Shown here piece after piece: positions 1 to 5,155 of a DNA stretch of 5,494 bases. A program made the position numbers and the translations under genes. Each line of letters opens with the position of its first letter. The stretch's first letter is position 1. Under the pieces are notes generated by a model, which worked only from the letters and a program-made list of their open reading frames with translations, had not been told where the DNA came from and made no database searches. The DNA is from CAZBZG01 sp964496245 (GTDB taxonomy: Bacteria; Planctomycetota; SZUA-567): the NCBI GenBank assembly GCA_964496245.1, contig CAZBZG010000304.1:1-5494 (forward strand). The letters run 5' to 3'.

Positions 1-312
1 GGGGTGCATGGACTCCCGGCATGGAGTCCGCTGCATCGTGCCTGTCCGTGGCAACCCATGGCCGTGCGTTCGGGTTTGTGCTCGGCAGCGTGCTGGCAAT
101 CGCCGGTTCGTTTCGTTTCGCGATTGCGAGTGCGAGCACGATCGATGTGCGAGGGCGAGGTCAGCCGGACGGTGCGGTGCGGCTCTGCCTGACGCGAACG
201 GCGCGCGCGTCCCGACAGATCGGAGACGGACGAGCAGATCGCGTATGCCTCGCGGCTGGGGGCGTCCGTTTTGCTGGCCGGGTCGATCGCGGCTAGCGAA
301 GCTGTTCCACCC
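1..312. other. Stretch without a convincing gene
   Basis: No recognisable protein or RNA gene is seen on either strand. On the plus strand a frame open from the window edge (first ATG at 21, stop at 294-296) would give a 91-aa peptide. It has a hydrophobic segment around residues 17-34 followed by an Ala-x-Ala-like site, which superficially resembles a signal peptide. It has no good Shine-Dalgarno, and its remainder is Arg/Gly/Ala-rich like a chance GC-rich frame, so I do not call it. Short CGA-rich and TTTCG tandem stretches lie at about 107-165. No clear terminator is visible downstream of the URO-D gene, which ends at 313 on the minus strand. Confidence 0.4.
5..35. repeat. Hairpin / imperfect tandem repeat at left edge
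   Basis: GGACTCC (10-16) and GGAGTCC (23-29) are perfect inverted copies with a 6-nt loop. TGCA at 5-8 and 32-35 adds an outer 4-bp stem across a small asymmetric internal loop. Because the core is nearly palindromic, the same bases also read as a tandem direct repeat of GCATGGA(C/G)TCC. No T-run follows on the plus strand, so it is not a standard plus-strand intrinsic terminator. It may belong to the 3' end or leader of a gene outside the window. The structure is seen directly; the role is unknown. Confidence 0.4.
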
Positions 313-1449
313 TCAGCAGGCTTCGGCCATCTCGACCATGCACTCGTAGTTTCGAAGGGTCTGCGCGGGCAGGATGCGGCCGTAGGGGCAGGCTGAGGGC
401 ATGAGCACGAACCCGCGGCCCGGGCCTTCGGTGCCTTCGCGCAGCGCGGTGGCCACCTTTTCGCGGAACCGGTCGGTCGGGAGGTTTTCGATGTCGGAGA
501 CTTCGAGATTGCCGAAGAGCGTCATCTGTTGGCCGACCTTTTCCCGGACGTACCTGAGCGTCACGTCTCCCTGGTGCGGCGGCTCGATGGGGTCGAGACC
601 GGAACAGCCCGTAGACGCGATGTGGTCCAGGATGCCCCTGAGCCGGCCGTGGGAATGGATGCGTGCATGGCCGCCGTGTCGTTGGATGCTCTCCACCATG
701 GGCGTATCGTACCGGACCACGTACTCCTCGAAAAGAGCGGGCGGCAGATAGGGAGGCGAGGCGTACTCCGGGCCGCAGATGCGCCAGAGGTATCCCGGAA
801 GCGCCCTGGCGATCTGCTCGGTGCGCCAGTGGATCACCCGCGCGGCGCGGTCGAGCGCCCGGCGGAAGAGCGCGGGCTCGGTCAGGGCCACGACCGTAAA
901 CTCTCCCATGTCGAAGAGCGGCGCGATCGCGCAGATCGGGTCGCCGGTGTCGATCATCATGATGCCGTGATCGCCCAGTCGCTCCTCCGCTTCCAGGAAA
1001 CCGTCCACATCCGGCTCGCCGCCGAGGGCTGGTTGGGGCAGCGCGAGCCAGGCCTTGAAATCGTCGGCGCCCTTCAAGAGCGGCTCCGTGGTCCAGACCG
1101 TATCCACGTCCGGATCCCGCCGCGTGTGCTTGGTCAACACCCGGTCGCCCGCGCGGATGGTGAGGTGCGTATGCCGGCTGCCGTGCTCGTCGATCGTGAC
1201 CTCGCGGGTCGTCAACTCCGCGACCGGATCCGGAGGCTGGTTCTTGAACGGCACCCCCCGCCGATGAATGCAGTCGGTCCGCTCCCAGGTCAGATCCAGC
1301 AGCGGCTTCCACGACGGGTGGCTGAAGACGTTGAACGGATCGCTGTCGTGCGGATCCTGGCCGAGGCCGTCCAGCTCGTAGAAACTGACCGGTGGCCGGT
1401 CCACCGGCCGGCCGCGCAGGCTGGCCTGCAGGCGTTCGCGGGGTGTCAT
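313..1449 (-). CDS. URO-D superfamily protein (uroporphyrinogen decarboxylase-like / corrinoid methyltransferase-like)
   Basis: This 378-aa cytoplasmic protein has no signal peptide or membrane segment. The N-terminus (MTPRERLQASLRGRPVDRPP) is the opening typical of the URO-D superfamily (COG0407, which includes HemE and MtaA/MtbA-type methyltransferases). Further family-like blocks are the TEPLLKGADDFKAWL segment (121-135), IHSHG (264-268), LDPIEPP (285-291) followed by GD (294-295), LFGN (311-314) and MPSACPYG (350-357). H265/H267, E289 and C354 are candidate metal or active-site residues by analogy with the zinc-binding His and Cys of MtaA-type enzymes; this is inference. The MtaA-like HxC is HSH here, so true HemE or MtaA activity should not be assumed. 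No corrinoid protein or heme gene lies nearby. The start is supported by GGGAG at 1456-1460, 6 nt upstream. It is divergent from the AraC gene, its likely regulator. The substrate is unknown. Confidence 0.9.
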   Translation of the reverse strand: MTPRERLQASLRGRPVDRPPVSFYELDGLGQDPHDSDPFNVFSHPSWKPLLDLTWERTDCIHRRGVPFKNQPPDPVAELTTREVTIDEHGSRHTHLTIRAGDRVLTKHTRRDPDVDTVWTTEPLLKGADDFKAWLALPQPALGGEPDVDGFLEAEERLGDHGIMMIDTGDPICAIAPLFDMGEFTVVALTEPALFRRALDRAARVIHWRTEQIARALPGYLWRICGPEYASPPYLPPALFEEYVVRYDTPMVESIQRHGGHARIHSHGRLRGILDHIASTGCSGLDPIEPPHQGDVTLRYVREKVGQQMTLFGNLEVSDIENLPTDRFREKVATALREGTEGPGRGFVLMPSACPYGRILPAQTLRNYECMVEMAEAC

Positions 1450-1455
1450 GCGCGT

Positions 1456-1460
1456 CTCCC
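1456..1460 (-). promoter_or_regulatory. Ribosome binding site of URO-D gene
   Basis: GGGAG on the minus strand, 6 nt before the ATG at 1449. It fixes the start of the 378-aa frame over the overlapping 396-aa shadow frame that begins at 1483. Confidence 0.7.
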
Positions 1461-1494
1461 GGATGGCGCTGTGCTTGGAGCAATCGGCCCAGGG

Positions 1495-2655
1495 CTACGC
1501 CTGAAGCCTACACGGCACTGGCGCGCATGTCGTTAGCGGTATGCGGCTTTTTGTGTCGCAATGTGAGTCATCCTGATGTATGATTACAGGGGAAACTACA
1601 GCGGATCTTCGTATTTGTGTCGCGATATGCGGAGGACACGCATGTCCGCTTCCCTCCCAGCCCCCCTGGCCGCGCCCGTGGAGTCGATCGTGGGGATCTG
1701 GCGGTTCGACCGGGGGCCGCACCTGCACAACCGGTGCCGGTCCCTGCCCGGGCATCTGCTCCACCTGGTCCTGTCCGGCCGGTACGATCTGCGGGCGAAC
1801 GGCCGGGCATACGCCATCCGTCCGGGCGACATCATCTACTACCACGAGTCCGAGGAGGTGGAGTGGATCGGCGGTCCGGAATCCGTGACCTTCTACTCGG
1901 TGGGCTACCATGCGCCGCTGCTGCCGCCGCTGCCGATCGACAGGCGCGTCTTTCCGGCTGGGAAACGGGTGCGGGCTGCGTTCGGCCGGCTCTACCAGGC
2001 ATCCCTGCAGGCGCACGGCCTGGCGGGCCGACTGGCAGCCCACGGGACTCTGCTGGAGATCCTGGGCGAGATCTATCGGTGCGTCGCGGACCATGCGCGG
2101 CCCAAGCCCGCTGTCGGCCGGTGGTGGGACGCCGAGCGGCGCGTGCGCGAAACCAAGCGCTTCCGCATGACCGTGGAGGAATTGACCGACCTGCTGCACT
2201 GCAGCCGCACGTCCGTGGTGCGCCTCTGCAAGAAAGCGACCGGTCAGACGCCCCACCAACGCATCCGGGCCATCCGCATGGAGGAGGCCAAGGGACTCCT
2301 GCTCTATTCCTCGCTCAAGATCACCGAGGTTGCCGCGTACCTGGGCTACGGCCGCGTGCACGAGTTTTCGCGCGAGTTCGCGACCGTGTTCGGAGAGGCG
2401 CCCACGGCGATGCGGAACAGGGGCGGCAAACCCTCGGACCCGTGAGGTCGGCTTTGGTGCTGGGCCGGCGAAGTGCCGTTCCGATGTGCAGAGCTCGTCC
2501 CCTGCGCCCCGAGCGGACAGCATGGTGAGGAACGCGCAGGAGAGGAGCAGCAAGAGTCGAAATGCGAACAGCCGGGCGGGCCGCGTCGGGGGGTGCCAGG
2601 GGGGCGCCGCGAGCAATGCTGAGGGTCCTTTCGCATGGAAAGGCGGTCCGGTCAT
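1495..2655 (-). CDS. Doubtful ORF coupled to lipoprotein gene; only first ~70 codons independent of the AraC gene
   Basis: The ATG at 2655 overlaps the lipoprotein stop as ATGA, the same junction as between secretin and lipoprotein. The first 70 codons (2655-2446) encode a plausible exported N-terminus: basic TRPAR, a hydrophobic core LFAFRLLLLLSCAFLTML, then LSARGAG before DELCTSE, which could be a signal peptidase site. I count about 74% G/C in third positions here, lower than the first ~30 AraC codons. There is no Shine-Dalgarno, so translation would depend on coupling. Beyond 2446 the frame runs antisense to the whole AraC gene in codon register. In that register stops require the rare sense codons TTA, CTA or TCA, so its length proves nothing. 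It may be the remnant of a truncated gene, or chance. No homologue is recognised. Confidence 0.18.
   Translation of the reverse strand: MTGPPFHAKGPSALLAAPPWHPPTRPARLFAFRLLLLLSCAFLTMLSARGAGDELCTSERHFAGPAPKPTSRVRGFAAPVPHRRGRLSEHGRELARKLVHAAVAQVRGNLGDLERGIEQESLGLLHADGPDALVGRLTGRFLAEAHHGRAAAVQQVGQFLHGHAEALGFAHAPLGVPPPADSGLGPRMVRDAPIDLAQDLQQSPVGCQSARQAVRLQGCLVEPAERSPHPFPSRKDAPVDRQRRQQRRMVAHRVEGHGFRTADPLHLLGLVVVDDVARTDGVCPAVRPQIVPAGQDQVEQMPGQGPAPVVQVRPPVEPPDPHDRLHGRGQGGWEGSGHACPPHIATQIRRSAVVSPVIIHQDDSHCDTKSRIPLTTCAPVPCRLQA
1548..1565 (+). promoter_or_regulatory. Direct repeat copy 1, candidate AraC-family operator
   Basis: TTTTTGTGTCGCAATGTG matches the copy at 1612-1629 at 15 of 18 positions, with a 10-bp identical core TTTGTGTCGC (1550-1559). 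The start-to-start distance is 64 bp, close to six helical turns, so both copies face the same side of the DNA. AraC-family proteins commonly bind paired direct repeats of about 17-20 bp near their own promoter. The position between divergent AraC and URO-D genes fits autoregulation and control of the URO-D gene. Binding by this regulator is inferred. Confidence 0.5.
1579..1584 (+). promoter_or_regulatory. Possible -10 element of the AraC gene
   Basis: TATGAT matches the TATAAT consensus at 5 of 6 positions and lies between the two repeats, 58 bp before the AraC ATG. No credible -35 hexamer sits 16-18 bp upstream; repeat copy 1 lies in that general area, which would suit an activator-dependent promoter. 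On the minus strand I find no convincing promoter for the URO-D gene. Confidence 0.25.
1612..1629 (+). promoter_or_regulatory. Direct repeat copy 2, candidate AraC-family operator
   Basis: TATTTGTGTCGCGATATG is the second copy of the repeat at 1548-1565. It ends one base before the GGAGG ribosome binding site of the AraC gene, so a protein bound here would lie in the leader, downstream of the possible -10 at 1579-1584. That position suits autorepression. The sequence match is direct observation; the function is inferred. Confidence 0.5.
1631..1635 (+). promoter_or_regulatory. Ribosome binding site deciding the AraC start
   Basis: GGAGG lies 6 nt before the ATG at 1642. In-frame ATGs at 1576 and 1627 have no comparable site; the one at 1627 is too close to use this site. 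The start at 1642 is therefore preferred. Confidence 0.75.
1642..2445 (+). CDS. AraC family transcriptional regulator
   Basis: This 267-aa DNA-binding regulator has an N-terminal cupin-like sensor half. Residues about 35-90 hold the small beta-barrel pattern with LVLSGRYDLRANG, then IRPGDIIYYH, typical of AraC-type ligand domains. Residues about 176-258 hold the tandem helix-turn-helix domain: first HTH around MTVEELTDLLHCSRTSVVRL (176-195), then the linker helix RIRAIRMEEAKGLL (207-220), then the second HTH LKITEVAAYLGYGRVHEFSR (225-244), ending FATVFGEAPTAMR (246-258). These correspond to the HTH_18 pattern of about 80 residues, so the domain is complete. Length is usual for the family. The ligand is unknown; sugars or sugar derivatives are common in the family. 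It is divergent from the URO-D gene across 192 bp that carry two direct repeats, so local control and autoregulation are likely. It converges on the secretin operon. Codon third positions are strongly GC, consistent with a resident gene. Confidence 0.93.
   Translation: MSASLPAPLAAPVESIVGIWRFDRGPHLHNRCRSLPGHLLHLVLSGRYDLRANGRAYAIRPGDIIYYHESEEVEWIGGPESVTFYSVGYHAPLLPPLPIDRRVFPAGKRVRAAFGRLYQASLQAHGLAGRLAAHGTLLEILGEIYRCVADHARPKPAVGRWWDAERRVRETKRFRMTVEELTDLLHCSRTSVVRLCKKATGQTPHQRIRAIRMEEAKGLLLYSSLKITEVAAYLGYGRVHEFSREFATVFGEAPTAMRNRGGKPSDP
2574..2604 (+). other. Canonical G-quadruplex motif between convergent genes
   Basis: The plus strand reads GGG (2574-2576), one-base loop, GGG (2578-2580), seven-base loop, G6 (2588-2593), five-base loop, G6 (2599-2604). 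This satisfies the standard rule of four G-tracts of at least three with loops of 1-7. It lies about 130 bp after the AraC stop, within the 206-bp gap before the end of the lipoprotein gene. Because no classical hairpin plus T-run terminator is visible here, the motif could contribute to stopping or separating convergent transcription. That is inference. Confidence 0.45.
2627..2643. repeat. Short perfect hairpin after the lipoprotein gene
   Basis: CCTTTC (2627-2632) and GAAAGG (2638-2643) form a perfect 6-bp stem with a 5-nt loop, beginning 9 nt beyond the lipoprotein stop on the minus strand. No T-run follows on either strand, so it is at best a weak terminator or an RNA 3'-end stabiliser for the secretin operon. 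It could also arise by chance. Confidence 0.25.
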
Positions 2656-3215
2656 GGTGTGCCCAGAATGCGTTCGATGTCTTGGCCCATGCGCATGCAT
2701 TCGGCAGCCGCTTGATGCATTCGTCGCCGGGAAAACGCGGCAGCGGCCCGGCGGTAGGCCTTTGCCGCCGGCGCCAGCCGGTCGGTGGCGAGGCGTGCCT
2801 TGGCCAGATTGGCCAGCGCGGGCGCTTTCCAGGCCGGCTCCGGGGGACGCGGCTCCAGGTCGGCCACGGCCATTTCCAGTACCTCTTCGGCGCGCGGCGC
2901 GTTCTCCAGGCGGAGCAAGAGACCGCCGGCCAGCGCGAGCAGCTCTCGATCGCTCTGCTGTTGGACGGCGCGCGGCAGCGGCAGGAGGGCCGACAGGGCG
3001 GCCGCGTGTTCCCCGTTTTTCGTGAGCTGACGGGCCCGCCTAAGCGCTGCCGCCTGCGACGCATCGGTCAGGAGTTCGGCCGCCGGGGGGCGGGTCGACG
3101 CGTTCCCGGCAGGTGAGTGTCCTCGGGATGCGCCGCCGGGAAAGGTGCAGCCGACCGCGGCGAGCGCGGCAGCGAGTGCGATCAGTGTGAGAAGATGCGG
3201 CATTGGCTGACTCAT
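2652..3215 (-). CDS. TPR-like lipoprotein, candidate secretin pilotin/assembly factor
   Basis: This 187-aa protein has a lipoprotein signal: a short N-terminus, a hydrophobic run LLTLIALAAALAA, then V-G-C with C23 as the likely lipidated residue. A disordered Gly/Ser/Pro linker follows (about 24-48). The rest is Ala/Leu-rich helical hairpins resembling tetratricopeptide repeats: about 55-86 (ARQLTKNGEHAAALSALL), 90-118 (a LLRLENAPRAEEVLEMA block) and 130-163 (LANLAKARLATDRLAPAAKA then YRRAAAAF). Placement is presumably the outer membrane, facing the periplasm. The start is set by GGGAGG at 3220-3225, 4 nt upstream, and by an ATGA overlap with the secretin stop; an ATG at 3227 is rejected because it lies within that site. 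TPR lipoproteins (PilF/PilW/Tgl) are known to promote type IV pilus secretin assembly. The pairing here supports such a role by analogy, but TPR lipoproteins have many functions. I cannot name a specific family. Confidence 0.8.
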   Translation of the reverse strand: MSQPMPHLLTLIALAAALAAVGCTFPGGASRGHSPAGNASTRPPAAELLTDASQAAALRRARQLTKNGEHAAALSALLPLPRAVQQQSDRELLALAGGLLLRLENAPRAEEVLEMAVADLEPRPPEPAWKAPALANLAKARLATDRLAPAAKAYRRAAAAFSRRRMHQAAAECMRMGQDIERILGTP

Positions 3216-5155
3216 GGTGCCTCCCATGTGCGCGCGCGCTTCTTGAGCGCCTCGAGTCTCTTGCGGCGGCGGGCCTTGTGATCGCCGACCGGGATGTCCT
3301 CGGGCCGGGTCACACCCAGGCCGGGCAGGTCGGGAGATGCCGAAGGATGGTGGCTCACCCGTTCAAGGAAGTCGCTCGACGCTTCCTCCGCCTCGCCGGG
3401 CGCCAGCAGCACGACAGGGCGGATCAACACGAGCAGTTCCCGCCGCCCCCGCACCTGGGTCGTGTGTTTGAAGAGTTCGCCCACAATGGGGATCCGGTGC
3501 AGGCCGGGCACGGCCCTGACCTCGTCGTTCACCTGTTCGCGGACCAGTCCGCCGATGGCGACCGTGTGCCCGTCCTTGGCCACGACCGTGGTGGTCACGC
3601 TGCTCTTGTCTACATCGTAGGAGATGAAACGATCCCGCTCGTTGAAGAGCTCTTCCCGCCGTTGGCCCCGGTCCGACCGCTCCTGCAGGATGCGGATGGT
3701 CACGGTGCGGTCCGCGTGGATCTTGGGGGTGAGCAGGAGCGTGGTGCCGATCCGCTGGCGCGAGGTCTGGGCTTCGTACTCGGTCGCTGTGGTGGAGACG
3801 CTCTCGCTGGTGGTCGTCTCCACGTCCACGTCCACCTCTTCGATGATCGAAGACTCGCTGCCGATGAAGACGCGGGAGGCCTCATTGTCCGCCACCAGGA
3901 GATTGGGTGTGGCCAGGCGCGTGATCTGCCCGTCCTCCTGCAGCAGCTCGAGGCGGGCGCGCACACTGTCGGTGAAGTACTGGAAGACGAAGGCTCGTGG
4001 ATCGGCGCCCGCGCCCTGGGGCAGCAGGCTGCGTTCGCCGTCGTCGCCCAGCCGCATGGCCTGCTCGTAGGAAGTCGCGTCCGGATAGCGCGGATCGGTG
4101 TAGGGCAAGACGGTCGTGTCGGGCCGGAGCACCTCCGCGCCCTCGGCTTGGCTCGCTCCGCTCGTGCGCGCGGACGAGCGGCCGAAGACCCAGTCGATCC
4201 CGCGGCGGTGCTCGTGGGTCACGTTGATCTCGAGTACCTTGACCTCGAGGAGGACCTGGGGCTTGGGTCGATCGAGGTCCTGGATGGTCTGCTTGACGAG
4301 CGCGATGGAGCCAGGGTCGGCCGAACGCAGAAGCAGGACGTTGGCATCGGCGAAGGCCGTGATGTGCACCGTGCCCGGCCGGCCGGTGAGTTCGGAGAGC
4401 GTCACGTCCTCGCCTGCTGCGCGCGCCATGGCCGCTTCCGGCCGGACCTCGGGTTCGGGCATCTCCTCGTCGACACGGCCGTCGGTGTACGCCCGTGACC
4501 GCTCCCGTGGCTGCGGGCGCCGACCACGGTTTTCGAGCAAGGCCTTCTCGCGGCCGAAACGTTTCCAGTCGGTGCGTCGCACGGACGAGGCAATGGTCTG
4601 CGTCTCCACGAACTGCGCGCGGCTGGCCACCGTGTCCATGCGTTCGAGCGCTCGTTCGATGCGTCGTGTGGGGTCGCCCCGGCCTTCTTCGGGCCGTTGC
4701 CAGACCACACGGGCGCCGAAAAGGTCCTTGAGCGAATCGCCGACTTCGATCGCCGAAGGATACAGAATGGTCACGACCTCCACCGTCTGTTCGTCATACG
4801 TGTTCATGCCCTTGCGGAATTCCGCCAGCGACATGACATGGTAGACGCCCGTGGCCTGGTCGCGCTTGAACCACAAGCCCCGTGACATGCAGATGGTCTT
4901 GAGCGTGTTCTCGAGGGACAGCCCCTCCAAATACATGGTCACGGTTTCTTCAGCAGCGCCCTTGCTCACAGCGACCTGCTTGCCGCTGCCCATGGTGAGC
5001 AGCTGGGCCGCCTCCTGCATGGTCGCCCCTTTGAGGTGGACGCTCTCGATGACCGGCTCCGTCGCATCGGCCGCCGCCGGAGTCGGCTCCTGGGCGCGGA
5101 GACAGGGAATGCTTGCGAAGAGCAACAACGCCGGGAAGTACAGATGGCGTTTCAT
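3212..5155 (-). CDS. Secretin, outer-membrane pore of a type II secretion / type IV pilus-like system
   Basis: This 647-aa protein starts with a Sec signal peptide (MKRH, hydrophobic YFPALLLFASIPCL, then R-A-Q; cleavage about residue 21). Residues about 33-108 form an STN/N0-type domain (VHLKGATMQEAAQLL, then YLEGLSLENTLKTI). A single N1-like domain is split: 122-152, then 262-296 (ITAFADANVLLLR and IALVKQTIQDLDRP). Between them lies a charged insertion of about 110 residues. The secretin barrel spans about 297-583: VLLEVKVLEINVTHEHRRGI (301-320), TPNLLVADNEASRVFIG (416-432), IGTTLLLTPKIHADRTV (469-485) and the C-terminal signature GHTVAIGGL (529-537) to VPGLHRIPIVGELF (549-562), with RELLVLIRP (572-580). 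A 64-residue tail ends in the basic KARRRKRLEALKKRAR (627-642). AGGAG at 5163-5167, 7 nt before the ATG at 5155, supports this start; a frame-open ATG at 5242 gives a non-signal-like leader and is rejected. Whether the machine is T2SS or T4P cannot be decided here. Confidence 0.95.
   Translation of the reverse strand: MKRHLYFPALLLFASIPCLRAQEPTPAAADATEPVIESVHLKGATMQEAAQLLTMGSGKQVAVSKGAAEETVTMYLEGLSLENTLKTICMSRGLWFKRDQATGVYHVMSLAEFRKGMNTYDEQTVEVVTILYPSAIEVGDSLKDLFGARVVWQRPEEGRGDPTRRIERALERMDTVASRAQFVETQTIASSVRRTDWKRFGREKALLENRGRRPQPRERSRAYTDGRVDEEMPEPEVRPEAAMARAAGEDVTLSELTGRPGTVHITAFADANVLLLRSADPGSIALVKQTIQDLDRPKPQVLLEVKVLEINVTHEHRRGIDWVFGRSSARTSGASQAEGAEVLRPDTTVLPYTDPRYPDATSYEQAMRLGDDGERSLLPQGAGADPRAFVFQYFTDSVRARLELLQEDGQITRLATPNLLVADNEASRVFIGSESSIIEEVDVDVETTTSESVSTTATEYEAQTSRQRIGTTLLLTPKIHADRTVTIRILQERSDRGQRREELFNERDRFISYDVDKSSVTTTVVAKDGHTVAIGGLVREQVNDEVRAVPGLHRIPIVGELFKHTTQVRGRRELLVLIRPVVLLAPGEAEEASSDFLERVSHHPSASPDLPGLGVTRPEDIPVGDHKARRRKRLEALKKRARTWEAP
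3220..3225 (-). promoter_or_regulatory. Ribosome binding site of the lipoprotein gene, inside secretin 3' end
   Basis: GGGAGG on the minus strand lies in the last sense codons of the secretin (Trp-Glu-Ala-Pro), 4 nt before the ATG of the overlapping ATGA. It indicates translational coupling and decides the start at 3215 rather than 3227. Confidence 0.7.

Noticed and set aside
293..1483. 396-aa minus-strand ORF overlapping the URO-D gene
   Set aside because: It is a shifted reading frame of the URO-D gene with Arg/Pro/Gly-rich translation; the 378-aa frame has the family motifs and a ribosome binding site.
529..1536. 335-aa plus-strand ORF opposite the URO-D gene
   Set aside because: It is antisense in codon register with the URO-D frame. 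In this register stops require the rare sense codons TTA, CTA or TCA, so long open frames are expected in GC-rich genes. The translation shows no family features.
1450..1575. Sigma70-type promoter for the URO-D gene on the minus strand
   Set aside because: Scanning gave only poor matches, such as TTGCGA with no acceptable -10 at 16-18 bp; an activator-dependent promoter remains possible but nothing specific can be placed.
2466..2500. Possible terminator from small inverted repeats after the AraC gene
   Set aside because: Only 4-5 bp stems are found (for example CGGC/GCCG) and no T-run follows on either strand.
1617..2528. 303-aa plus-strand ORF overlapping the AraC gene
   Set aside because: It is another frame of the same DNA, Arg/Gly/Pro-rich, without domains; the AraC helix-turn-helix is in the frame starting at 1642.
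2321..3064. 247-aa minus-strand ORF overlapping the lipoprotein and AraC genes
   Set aside because: Arg/Pro-rich shadow without signal peptide or motif; the lipoprotein frame with lipobox and TPR-like helices explains the region.
3203..4498. 431-aa plus-strand ORF opposite the secretin
   Set aside because: It is antisense in the same codon register as the secretin. Its Arg/His/Gly/Asp-rich translation looks like a shadow, whereas the minus-strand frame shows complete secretin motifs.
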